Assembly: GCA_003217735.2 (NCBI GenBank)
Contig: CP031585.1
Coordinates: forward strand, 5,039,501-5,103,500
DNA length: 64,000 nt
Source of the DNA: Marinibacterium anthonyi
GTDB lineage: Bacteria > Pseudomonadota > Alphaproteobacteria > Rhodobacterales > Rhodobacteraceae
Reading direction: 5' to 3'
Of the stretch, positions 19,073-27,028 are shown one piece after another. A program made the translations under genes and the position numbers. Positions within the stretch are counted from its first letter, which is position 1, and the number at the start of each line of letters is the position of its first letter. The notes beneath the pieces are model-generated. The model did no database searches, had not been told where the DNA came from, and saw nothing but the letters and a program-made list of their open reading frames with translations.

Positions 19073-19132
19073 CATTACGGTTCATTACCTGTCATTACGC
19101 ATCATTGCACGGCATTGCGCGGCATTGCGGCC
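19073..19132. repeat. Six 10-bp CATTRC repeats
   Basis: Six units of exactly 10 bp, each beginning CATTAC or CATTGC: 19073, 19083, 19093, 19103, 19113 and 19123. The first three read CATTAC, the last three CATTGC; the other four positions vary. The array starts 21 bp after the ATPase stop. Confidence 0.9.
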
Positions 19133-19175
19133 CGGTCCCAACCGCCTGGCCGGCGGCAAGTCGGGACGGGGAGCC

Positions 19176-19235
19176 CATTAGCGGTCATTACCGGTCATTA
19201 CCGGCCGCTACGGATCATCAAGGCCCATGTCCCGT
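19176..19235. repeat. Second 10-bp phased array
   Basis: Units CATTAGCGGT, CATTACCGGT, CATTACCGGC at 19176, 19186 and 19196, then decayed ten-mers beginning CGCTAC, CATCAA and CATGTC to 19235. Same period and same core as the array at 19073, 43 bp further on. Confidence 0.75.
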
Positions 19236-19382
19236 CACGGCCCCTGCCCTTGATCCATCGGCATGAACCGGCGCGCGGCCAGGCCCCTGGATGGCAATCC
19301 GCAATCCACAGCATACATACCACCCCGAGACGCGCCAGATCCGGCGCCAAGGTTGCACAAGACTGGAACGGAGAGTTTTCCC

Positions 19383-20150
19383 ATGGATTTCAAGGACAAG
19401 GTCGTCCTGATCACCGGCGCTGCCGGAGGCATCGGCATCGCCACGGCACGCAAGTTCGCCGCCGCAGGGGCAAGGCTGGCTTTGGTGGACCTGAAGCTGG
19501 ACGCCCTGGAAGTCGCCGCCGCCGGGCTGGAAAGCGCGCTTTTGCTGTCGGCCAACGTGGCCGACGAGGCGGATGTGAAGACCTACGTCGACAAGACCGT
19601 CGAAACCTTCGGGCGGATCGACGTCTTCATCAACAACGCCGGCATCAACGGCGACTTCAAGCAGATCACCGACCAGAGCGCCGAGAACTACCGCAAGGTG
19701 CTGGACGTCAACGTGATCGGCGTGGCGATGGGGCTGAAACACGTGGTCGCCCGGATGAAGGCGCAGGGCGACGGCGGGGCGATCGTCAACATGGCGTCCA
19801 ACGGCGGCTTGCTGGGCGCACCGGGGATGAGCGCCTACGTGGCGTCCAAACACGCGGTGATCGGGATCAACAAGTCGGTGGCCCTGGAAGTGGCCAAGGA
19901 CGGGATCCGGGTGAACGCGGTCTGCCCGTCGGGCGTGGATACGCAGATGATGAAATCGATCGAAACCAACGCCATGCCGGGCCAGGAGGACGACGCGCGC
20001 AAGTCGTTCGAAGCCGCCGTGCCGCTGGGCCGGTACGCCGAACCCGAGGAAATCGCCGACCTGATGATGTTCCTGGCGTCCGACAAGGCCAGCTTCATCA
20101 CCGGGGCCTATTACCGGATCGACGGGGGCGGCGGCGCCGTATCCGTCTGA
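19383..20150 (+). CDS. SDR-family NAD(P)-dependent oxidoreductase
   Basis: 255 residues of classical short-chain dehydrogenase. Cofactor motif TGAAGGIG near residue 12, NNAG (INNAGIN), active-site Ser in NMASNGG and the YxxxK pair in SAYVASKHAV, then the PSGVDTQMM loop and the C-terminal YYRIDGGGGA segment. The acidic residue after the second strand (LVDLKLD) suggests NAD(H) preference. ATG 19383 matches the family start. The substrate is not predictable; its only neighbour on the strand is the ATPase gene. Confidence 0.9.
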   Translation: MDFKDKVVLITGAAGGIGIATARKFAAAGARLALVDLKLDALEVAAAGLESALLLSANVADEADVKTYVDKTVETFGRIDVFINNAGINGDFKQITDQSAENYRKVLDVNVIGVAMGLKHVVARMKAQGDGGAIVNMASNGGLLGAPGMSAYVASKHAVIGINKSVALEVAKDGIRVNAVCPSGVDTQMMKSIETNAMPGQEDDARKSFEAAVPLGRYAEPEEIADLMMFLASDKASFITGAYYRIDGGGGAVSV

Positions 20151-20198
20151 TCGAACCCGTCGAGGGGAAGAGCGCCCCGCGCAGGGGGCGCTCTGGTC

Positions 20199-21596
20199 CT
20201 ATTCGGCCATGATGGAGGCCGGCGGCGTGCCGGTGTCCAGCCAGCTTTCCATCGCCGCCGTGGGATCCAGCGCGGCGGCGTTGATGCCGCCCGGTCCCGG
20301 CAGGATGCCGCAATGATCCAGCCCCGGGACCATGAACAGCGCGACATTTTCCTTCAGCGCATCCGCGCCGCCCGCAATCGCCGCGGCCTTTTCGTACCAG
20401 TCGACGGTCTTGTAGGGGGTGACGATGGAATCCGCCCAGCCATGGTAGACGATCATCTTGCCGCCCGCCGCGCGGAAGGCCGATATGTCGGGATTGTCGC
20501 CGTTGTAGACCGCCGATGCCACGCTCATCCGTGCCGGGTCGGTTTCAAAGTCGAAATCCAGCGGCGACCAGGAAGCGCCGGGATCCGGGTCGAACGCCAT
20601 GTACTGGCCAAAGCCCAGCCCGAACAGCGGCACCAGCGGAACGCTGCCCTTGCCGTCGCCCGTCAGCCACAGGAACCAGAACGGTTCCGACCCTTCGGGG
20701 ATGCCGCCGGGGTACAGCTGTTCTCCGGCCGCGTTGCGGGCGCCTTCGCGCCACTTGCCCAACGTGTCCAGCTGCTGGTTGGTCAGGCCCAGGCCGGAGT
20801 AATCCACCTTGCACTGGCGCGGATCGGCGATCAGCCCGTCTTCGGTCCCGTCGGTGGCGTCGCACTGGGCGATCACGGCGTCGCCGATGACCTTGGCGGC
20901 GTCGGCGTCGATGATCCGGCTGCCGTCCTCGGCGGTGTTGGCCTGCACCACCCAGGCGATCGAGGTCGCCACCAGCCCCGGGTAATCCATTGCCGGGGCG
21001 CCGGAAATGATGCCGTCGAACATCTCGGGGAAGCGCACGGCGGCCACGTGGGCCATGCGGCCCCCGGTGGAACACCCCTGAAAGATCGCCTGGTCCGAGG
21101 CGTTGCCGTAGAAGGTTTCGATCATCAGGTTGGCGACGCGGTTGGTTTCCGAAATCGACCGGTAGCCCCAGTCGCGTTCCGCATGCGGGTTGTTGTAGGC
21201 CCAACCGCCATCGACCACCGACAGCGCATGGTGCCCGCTGTCGGACGTCGCGGTGGCGTAACCCCGCTGCAGCCCCGGCGCCATCGCGTTGACCCACCCG
21301 CCCGAGGCATCCGCCCGGCCAAGGATCCCGCAGAAACCGCCACAGCCGGCCTGGTAGAACTTGCCGTTCCAGCCATCCATCGGCAGGCGCACCTCGATCG
21401 AGATGGCGGGCAGCGCGGTGGCGCGGACCTCGCAATAGGCGGGCGCCGGATCGGCGGCGGGCATCACCCGGGCCGAGGTGACGTAGCCGCCCGGAAATAC
21501 CGTGTTGCGCAGCGCGGTGCAGTCGGCGTCGCCCTGCTGGGCCAGCGCCGGCAGGCCCGGCGCAAGCAATACGGCGGCCGCTAGAAGTCGTTTCAT
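20199..21596 (-). CDS. Tannase/feruloyl-esterase-family hydrolase (exported)
   Basis: 465 residues with a Sec signal peptide (LLAAAVLLAPGLPALAQ). The family CS-D-HC signature is present: nucleophile in FQGCSTGGR, an acid in the GWADSIV region and GLDHCG near the end, where the two cysteines form the disulfide that joins Ser and His loops. Conserved GCGGFCG and GYATATSDSGHH also fit. It would cleave phenolic esters such as feruloyl or galloyl esters in the periplasm. Divergent from the glycosyltransferase; no regulator adjacent. Confidence 0.9.
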   Translation of the reverse strand: MKRLLAAAVLLAPGLPALAQQGDADCTALRNTVFPGGYVTSARVMPAADPAPAYCEVRATALPAISIEVRLPMDGWNGKFYQAGCGGFCGILGRADASGGWVNAMAPGLQRGYATATSDSGHHALSVVDGGWAYNNPHAERDWGYRSISETNRVANLMIETFYGNASDQAIFQGCSTGGRMAHVAAVRFPEMFDGIISGAPAMDYPGLVATSIAWVVQANTAEDGSRIIDADAAKVIGDAVIAQCDATDGTEDGLIADPRQCKVDYSGLGLTNQQLDTLGKWREGARNAAGEQLYPGGIPEGSEPFWFLWLTGDGKGSVPLVPLFGLGFGQYMAFDPDPGASWSPLDFDFETDPARMSVASAVYNGDNPDISAFRAAGGKMIVYHGWADSIVTPYKTVDWYEKAAAIAGGADALKENVALFMVPGLDHCGILPGPGGINAAALDPTAAMESWLDTGTPPASIMAE

Positions 21597-21818
21597 GACA
21601 GGTCTCCTCCCACGTTTCCTCGTCGTGGAATTTTATTTCGCGCGCGGCCCGATCAGGCAAGTGCGGATATCCCCGGCTTGACGCATGGTCGCCTTTCAAA
21701 GCGTCTTTCGCGGGGGATTTCCGTCCGCCTCGGCGCTTCTGCTACAGTGCGGATAATTCGCGTCGAAGGGGGGTTGTCCTTCGTTGCGAAGGCGCGGGGC
21801 ATCGGCAAAGGTGCGCTC

Positions 21819-22865
21819 ATGCGCTCGGACGACATATCGGTCATTGCACCCAACCTGAAGAAACGCTGGTCAGGCGTGACGTCGACCGTTTTCCGCCTTG
21901 TTCCAGTGCAGAAACAGCAGATCAACATCGCCTGCACGGGGCCGAACCTGCCCCGCGACCTGCCGCGAATCACCCTGCTGGGGCTGATCTTCATGCGGGC
22001 CCGGACGCCCCGGGTCTGGCATGCGCGGCGCAACACCGAAATGCTGGCGGGACTGGCGCTGAAATGGCTGCTGGGCAAGAACCTCAAGCTGGTGTTCACA
22101 TCCGCCGCCCAACGCGACCACAGCCCTTACACCCGGTTCCTGATCCGCCGGATGGACCGGGTCGTTGCCACCTCGGCCCGCGCGGCCGCCTTCCTGAAGG
22201 TCCCGCACGAGGTCATCATGCATGGCGTCGACAGCGACCGGTTCCGCCCCGCGGCGCACAAGCGCGACGTCAAGGATGCACTGGGCCTGCCCGCCGATCA
22301 CTGCCTGATCGGCTGTTTCGGGCGGATCCGCCACCAGAAGGGCACCGACCGTTTCGTCGAGATCATGATGCGGCTGGTCAAGCGCCATACCGACGTGACC
22401 GCGGTGATCACCGGGGGCACCACCGTCGACAACCGCGGGTTCCTCGATGACCTGTCGGGCCGGGTCACCCGGTCGGGCATGGGCGGGCGGATCCTGTTCA
22501 TGGGCGAACAGCCCGACGGCAAGGTGCCGGAATTCTTCCGCGCCATGGACATATTCGTCGCCCCCCAACGCTGGGAAGGCTTCGGCCTGACCCCTCTCGA
22601 GGCGATGGCCTCGGGCGTGCCGGTGGTCGTCACCCGCGCCGGCGCCTTCGAGGAAATGGTCGTGCCGGGCCAGACCGGCATCGTCGTCGACACCGAAGAC
22701 GACGAGGCGCTGGAAGCCGCGATCGAGGAACTGGTCGCCGACCCCGACCGCCGGGCCGAGATGGGGCGCATCGCCCGCGCCCACGTTCTGAACAACTTCG
22801 CGCTGGAAACCGAAGCCTCGGCGCTTACCCGGCTCTACCGCGAATTGCTCGACGCAGACGCCTGA
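21819..22865 (+). CDS. GT4-type glycosyltransferase
   Basis: 348 residues, GT-B fold. The C-terminal Rossmann half has LIGCFGRIRHQKGTDRFVEIM, VTAVITGG and the donor-binding EGFGLTPLEAMASGVPVV loop with the E-x7-E pair of GT4 retaining enzymes. The N-terminus (SDDISVIAPNLKKRWSGVTSTV) resembles family members that act on lipid A or capsule sugars, which remains unproven. The open frame begins at 21678, but ATG 21819 has an AAAGG SD 7 nt upstream. Its last 41 bp overlap a small antisense gene. Confidence 0.9.
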   Translation: MRSDDISVIAPNLKKRWSGVTSTVFRLVPVQKQQINIACTGPNLPRDLPRITLLGLIFMRARTPRVWHARRNTEMLAGLALKWLLGKNLKLVFTSAAQRDHSPYTRFLIRRMDRVVATSARAAAFLKVPHEVIMHGVDSDRFRPAAHKRDVKDALGLPADHCLIGCFGRIRHQKGTDRFVEIMMRLVKRHTDVTAVITGGTTVDNRGFLDDLSGRVTRSGMGGRILFMGEQPDGKVPEFFRAMDIFVAPQRWEGFGLTPLEAMASGVPVVVTRAGAFEEMVVPGQTGIVVDTEDDEALEAAIEELVADPDRRAEMGRIARAHVLNNFALETEASALTRLYRELLDADA

Positions 22866-22947
22866 GCAGGGGCCAATCGCGGCCCAGCGCGTAAAAATCG
22901 TCCTCGGACAGTTTCGGCATGGGAATCGGATAGACTAGGGGCATCAT
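22825..22947 (-). CDS. Small basic hypothetical protein (40 aa)
   Basis: Short frame starting MMPLVYPIPMPKLSEDDFYALGRDWPLL and ending in an Arg-rich tail. The ATG at 22947 is preceded by a good SD (GGAAAGG, 8 nt), and the sequence is not low complexity, both of which favour a real gene. It overlaps the glycosyltransferase 3' end tail-to-tail by 41 bp. The longer frame to 23019 has no SD. I do not recognise the family. Confidence 0.45.
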   Translation of the reverse strand: MMPLVYPIPMPKLSEDDFYALGRDWPLLRRLRRAIRGRAG

Positions 22948-23033
22948 GCGGGCGCCTTTCCTTTGCATCAGGGAAAGACTACCTTTCACATGACCACCCA
23001 TCTGCCCGTGTTTCCGCAAAGAGCTTTTCAGGA

Positions 23034-23915
23034 ATGAAAGACCTCAGCTGGGATGACCTTCAGATCTTTCTGCACGTGGCCGAGACCGGCGGCCTGTCGG
23101 CGGCGGCCCGCGCCACCGGGCTGTCGGCCCCCACGATCGGGCGGCGCATGCTGGCGCTGGAACAGCAGACCGGCCAGCAGCTCTTTGTCCGTGCCCAGAC
23201 CGGCTATACCCTGACCGCCACCGGCGCGGCGCTGCACCAACGCGTCCGCGCCATGCGCGCCGCCGCCCAGCCGGTTCAGGCGCTGCTGTCGCCTGCCACC
23301 GAAACACCCTGGATTCGCCTGTCCGCCGGCACCGCCACGGCGAATTTCATCGCCGACAACCATGCCAGGCTGATCCGTCCCGGCGACGATTTCCGCCTGA
23401 ACTTCGTCACCTCCGAGGCCGTTCTGGACGTCGCCCACCGCGAAATCGACCTGGGCATCCGCAACCGCCCGGCCGAAACGGGCAATGTCGCCACGCTGAG
23501 GCTGGGCAGGCTGGCCCATGCCCCCTACCGCAGCCAGGGCGCGGGGCCAGACCTGACGTCCTGGGTGGCGATGGACCCGGCCCATGCCCGCCACCCGGCG
23601 GCCCATTGGGTGCACCGCCAGAACCTGTCCATCCGCGCCTTCGCCGGCACGGTGGCCACGGTGCAGGACCTGGTGCGCGCCGGCGTGGGCATCGGGGTGA
23701 TCCCCTGCCTGGTGGGCGACCGCGACCCGTCGCTGACCCGCGCCGGCCCGCTGATCGACGAGCTGGAAGAAGTCCAGTACCTGGTCATGCACGCCGACGA
23801 CCGCCACCGCCCTCCGATCCGCCGCCTGATCGACCGTATCCGCCACCTTTACCGCGACAACGCCGACCTGCTGGCGGGCCTGCGCCCGCTGCGCGGCGCA
23901 GCCAAAGACGACTAG
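23034..23915 (+). CDS. LysR-family transcriptional regulator
   Basis: 293 residues. N-terminal LysR winged HTH: DDLQIFLHVAETGGLSAAARATGLSAPTIGRRMLALEQQTGQQLFVR. The effector domain is short and Arg/Ala-rich with GVGIGVIPCLVGD, as in subgroups that repress neighbouring or distant catabolic genes. It lies 170 bp upstream of the sulfide operon in the same direction, with its own end element between. It may control that operon or the divergent small gene; neither is shown. Confidence 0.88.
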   Translation: MKDLSWDDLQIFLHVAETGGLSAAARATGLSAPTIGRRMLALEQQTGQQLFVRAQTGYTLTATGAALHQRVRAMRAAAQPVQALLSPATETPWIRLSAGTATANFIADNHARLIRPGDDFRLNFVTSEAVLDVAHREIDLGIRNRPAETGNVATLRLGRLAHAPYRSQGAGPDLTSWVAMDPAHARHPAAHWVHRQNLSIRAFAGTVATVQDLVRAGVGIGVIPCLVGDRDPSLTRAGPLIDELEEVQYLVMHADDRHRPPIRRLIDRIRHLYRDNADLLAGLRPLRGAAKDD

Positions 23916-23938
23916 CGCCGGACGAAACACCGCGCCCC

Positions 23939-23963
23939 TGCTTCTTTCTCTTCAAAAATACCC
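23939..23963. repeat. CTTCTT...AAAATACC intergenic element (half)
   Basis: CTTCTTTCTCTTCAAAAATACC just after the LysR stop. A related half element is at 46323-46346 and a full inverted pair at 28826-28890, so this is a recurrent 3'-end element. Confidence 0.6.
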
Positions 23964-24011
23964 AATCCCGCCAAGGACATCCCACGCGCCCGCGGAAAAT
24001 CGGGCGCCTTT

Positions 24012-24026
24012 GGTGACCTTGTCACC
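24012..24026. promoter_or_regulatory. Candidate operator of the sulfide operon
   Basis: Perfect palindrome GGTGAC-CTT-GTCACC, 60 bp upstream of the DUF2892 start, where a repressor site would lie. The cognate regulator is not identified; no BigR/ArsR-type gene is adjacent. Confidence 0.5.
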
Positions 24027-24085
24027 GTGGCTCTGGCCCAACCTGTGTCAGAACCCGTCAGAACCTGATTCCAAGGAGGCACATC

Positions 24086-24295
24086 ATGCCCGTGAACATG
24101 GGAAAAGCCGACCGGGCCATCCGCATCGCGGTCGCCCTGGTCCTTCTGTACCTGGCCTTCGCCACGACCGTGGCCGCCGCCGGGCTTCTGCACTGGATCG
24201 CCATCGCCGTGGCGGCGGTCTTCATCCTGACCTCGCTCGTGGGCGTCTGCCCGCTCTACAGCGTCATCGGCCTGAAAACCTGCCGGACCCGCTGA
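24086..24295 (+). CDS. DUF2892 small membrane protein (YgaP C-terminal-like)
   Basis: 69 residues with two transmembrane segments (IAVALVLLYLAFATTVAAAG and IAIAVAAVFILTSLVGVCPLY) and the DUF2892 features N-MGKADRAIRI and CPLYSVIGLKTC with two cysteines. In E. coli YgaP this module follows a rhodanese domain and takes part in sulfur handling in the membrane. Very strong SD (AAGGAGG). First gene of the sulfide operon, 20 bp before the MBL gene. Confidence 0.92.
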   Translation: MPVNMGKADRAIRIAVALVLLYLAFATTVAAAGLLHWIAIAVAAVFILTSLVGVCPLYSVIGLKTCRTR

Positions 24296-24315
24296 CCCAT
24301 TCCGAGGAGAACGAC

Positions 24316-25200
24316 ATGACCTGCAAAGTCCACATGGACGTCAAACCCGATGTCCACGCCGTCTTCGACCCGGCGACCAACACCATTTCCTACGTGGTCA
24401 AGGATCCGGGCAGCAATGCCTGTGCCATCGTCGATTCCGTCATGGACATCGACTATGCCGCCGGGCGCATCAGCTATGATCACGCCGACCAGCTGATCGA
24501 ATACGTGCAGTCCAACGGGCTGAAGCTGGAATGGCTGATCGAAACCCATGTCCATGCCGACCACCTGTCCGCCGCGCCCTATATCCAGGGCAAGCTGGGC
24601 GGCAAGCTGGGCATCGGGCGCAACATCACCGTGGTGCAGGACACCTTCGGCAAGGTCTTCAACGAAGGCACCGAATTCCAGCGCGACGGTTCGCAGTTCG
24701 ACCGGCTGTTCGACGATGGCGACACCTACATGGTGGGCGGCATGGAATGCCTGGCGATCCACACCCCCGGCCATACGCCCGCCTGCATGACCCATGTGAT
24801 GGGCGACGCGGCCTTCGTGGGCGATACGCTGTTCATGCCCGATGGCGGGTCGGCGCGGGCCGATTTCCCGGGCGGGGATGCGGCGACGCTGTACGATTCG
24901 ATCCAGAAGGTGCTGGCCCTGCCCGATCAGACCCGCCTGTTCATGTGCCACGACTACGGGCCGAATGGCCGCGACATCCAGTGGGAAACCACCGTCGCCG
25001 ACGAAAAGGCGCACAACATCCATGTTGGCGCCGGCAAGACCAGGGAAGACTTCGTCAAGTTCCGCACCGAACGCGATGCCCAGCTGGACATGCCCCGGCT
25101 GATCATCCCCTCGCTGCAGGTGAACATGCGCGGCGGCGACCTGCCGCCGGCCGACGACAGCGGCAAGCGCTTCCTGAAGGTGCCCGTGAACGGTCTGTGA
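24316..25200 (+). CDS. MBL-fold persulfide dioxygenase-like hydrolase
   Basis: 294 residues. Metallo-beta-lactamase fold with the metal motif H78-x-H80-x-D82-H83 (ETHVHADHLSAAPYI), HTPGHTPACMTHV and CHDYGPNG. The size and the C-terminal extension with DMPRLIIPSLQVNMRGG match the Blh/ETHE1-type enzymes that oxidise glutathione persulfide to sulfite. The gene order with DUF2892 upstream and an SQR fusion downstream fits conversion of sulfide through persulfide to sulfite. Mono-iron dioxygenase chemistry is inferred from the family. Confidence 0.9.
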   Translation: MTCKVHMDVKPDVHAVFDPATNTISYVVKDPGSNACAIVDSVMDIDYAAGRISYDHADQLIEYVQSNGLKLEWLIETHVHADHLSAAPYIQGKLGGKLGIGRNITVVQDTFGKVFNEGTEFQRDGSQFDRLFDDGDTYMVGGMECLAIHTPGHTPACMTHVMGDAAFVGDTLFMPDGGSARADFPGGDAATLYDSIQKVLALPDQTRLFMCHDYGPNGRDIQWETTVADEKAHNIHVGAGKTREDFVKFRTERDAQLDMPRLIIPSLQVNMRGGDLPPADDSGKRFLKVPVNGL

Positions 25201-25272
25201 CCCCACGGGCACGCCCCGGCCCGGAAGCGGAGGAGGCTTCCGGGCCCTTTACCCTTTGCGGGAGGTTCCCCC

Positions 25273-26952
25273 ATGGACATCAAGACAATCGCCCCCGGCC
25301 TGTCGGTCAGCCCCCAGTTGCTGCCGTCGGAGATGGACCAGATCCGGGCCCAGGGCTTCCGGTCGGTCATCTGCAACCGCCCCGACGCCGAGGGCCCCGA
25401 CCAGCCCGGCCATGACGAGATGCGCGCCGCCGCCGAAGCCGCGGGCCTGCAGTTCCTGTATCTTCCGGTCACCCCCGGCATGGTCACGGACGAAACGGCA
25501 GACGCCTTCGGCACCGCCCTGACCCAATTGCCCGGCCCGGTGCTGGCCTATTGCCGCACCGGCACGCGGTCGGCCACGCTGTGGTCGCTAAGCCAGGCGA
25601 AGACGCGGGCGCTGCCCGATATCCTGGCCGCCACGGCCGCTGCCGGCTACGACATGAACGGCGTCGCGCGGCGCATCGCCAACGGGGGCAAGACGCCGAC
25701 CGACACGGGCGATGCGCATTACAAGGTGGCGATCGTCGGCGCGGGCGCGGGCGGCATTTCCGTCGCCGCCAGCCTGAAGGCGCGCAAGCCGGATCTTGAA
25801 ATCGCGCTGATCGATCCGGCCGACATCCATTATTACCAACCCGGCTGGACTATGGTCGGCGGCGGCATCTTCGAGGCGCAGGACACCGCCAAGACCATGG
25901 GCTCGCTCATCCCGCGCGGCGTGCACTGGATCAAGGCCGCCGTCGCCGCCTTTGAACCCGCCAACAACGCCGTCGTCCTGGATGGCTGCCGGGTGGTGAC
26001 CTATGACCGGCTGATCGTCTGCCCGGGGCTCAAGCTGGACTGGGCCCGCGTCGAAGGGCTGGAAGAAACACTGGGGCGCAATGGCGTCACGTCGAACTAC
26101 CGCTACGACCTGGCGCCCTATACCTGGGACCTGGTGCAGGGGCTGAAGAAAGGCACCGCGATCTTTACCCAGCCGCCGATGCCGATCAAATGCGCCGGCG
26201 CGCCGCAAAAGGCGATGTACCTGTCCGGCGACCACTGGTTCCGCACCGGCGTGCTGAAGGACATCGACATCCGGTTCAACACTGCCGGCGGCGTGCTGTT
26301 CGGCGTGAAGGATTACGTGCCGGCGCTGCAGACCTACGTGAAGAAATACGGTGCCGCGCTGAACCTGTTCCACAACCTGGTGGCGGTCGACGGCCCGGCC
26401 AAACGGGCGACGTTCGAGGTGAAGAAACCCGACACGGCGCCGGAAACGGTGACGATGGATTTCGACATGATGCATGTCTGCCCGCCGCAGACCGCGCCGG
26501 ATTTCATCCGCGTGTCGCCGCTGGCCGATGCGGCCGGCTGGATCGATGTCGACCAGGCCACCCTGCGCCACAAGTCATATGACAACATCTGGTCGCTGGG
26601 CGACGTGATGAACGCGCCCAACGCCAAGACCGCCGCCGCCGCGCGCATGCAGGCCCCGGTGGTGGCCGACAACGTCGTCGCCGATATCGAAAACCGGTCG
26701 CCCACCGCCGTCTACAACGGCTATGGCTCCTGCCCGCTGACGGTGGAACGGGGCAAGATCGTGCTGGCCGAATTCGGCTATGGCGGCACGCTGCTGCCGT
26801 CCTTCCCGAAATTCCTGCTGGACGGGACGAAACCGACCCGCGCGGCCTGGCTGCTGAAGGAAAGGATCCTGCCGCCGATCTACTGGAAGGCCATGCTGCG
26901 CGGACGCGAATGGATGGCGAAGCCAGAACCGCTTAAGGTGGTCGGCGAATAA
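25273..26952 (+). CDS. DUF442 phosphatase-like domain fused to sulfide:quinone oxidoreductase
   Basis: 559 residues in two parts. Residues 1-140 are a DUF442 (TIGR01244) domain with the phosphatase/rhodanese-like loop YCRTGTRS (C94). Residues 150-559 are a type II SQR-like flavoprotein: FAD motif GAGAGG (156-161), and C307 in PIKCAGAPQKAMYL, which corresponds to Cys201 of human SQOR. The second redox cysteine expected in the GDC(T)N loop is missing here: the loop reads SLGDVMNAPNAKTAAA (residues 441-456). It oxidises sulfide and passes electrons to quinone at the membrane; the fusion is known in related bacteria. Confidence 0.9.
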   Translation: MDIKTIAPGLSVSPQLLPSEMDQIRAQGFRSVICNRPDAEGPDQPGHDEMRAAAEAAGLQFLYLPVTPGMVTDETADAFGTALTQLPGPVLAYCRTGTRSATLWSLSQAKTRALPDILAATAAAGYDMNGVARRIANGGKTPTDTGDAHYKVAIVGAGAGGISVAASLKARKPDLEIALIDPADIHYYQPGWTMVGGGIFEAQDTAKTMGSLIPRGVHWIKAAVAAFEPANNAVVLDGCRVVTYDRLIVCPGLKLDWARVEGLEETLGRNGVTSNYRYDLAPYTWDLVQGLKKGTAIFTQPPMPIKCAGAPQKAMYLSGDHWFRTGVLKDIDIRFNTAGGVLFGVKDYVPALQTYVKKYGAALNLFHNLVAVDGPAKRATFEVKKPDTAPETVTMDFDMMHVCPPQTAPDFIRVSPLADAAGWIDVDQATLRHKSYDNIWSLGDVMNAPNAKTAAAARMQAPVVADNVVADIENRSPTAVYNGYGSCPLTVERGKIVLAEFGYGGTLLPSFPKFLLDGTKPTRAAWLLKERILPPIYWKAMLRGREWMAKPEPLKVVGE

Positions 26953-27028
26953 CACCCCTCCGCTGGCCGCAAGTCCCGCGCGCGGGGCCGTCCGGGCCCC
27001 GCCGCATCCGTTTCGGAAAGGCACCCTC

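Larger units (their letters stand above)
19053..19382. other. Intergenic region with 10-bp phased repeats
   Basis: 330 bp between the ATPase and SDR genes. Apart from the two repeat arrays (19073-19132 and 19176-19235) it holds only the SDR leader with a weak ACGGAGAG SD. No gene is seen. Confidence 0.7.

Noticed and set aside
19073-19235. Could the 10-bp arrays be a CRISPR or a replication origin?
   Set aside because: Units are 10 bp and contiguous with no spacers or cas genes, so not CRISPR. There is no replication initiator, DnaA-box cluster or AT-rich unwinding region nearby; an iteron-like role stays only as a hypothesis.
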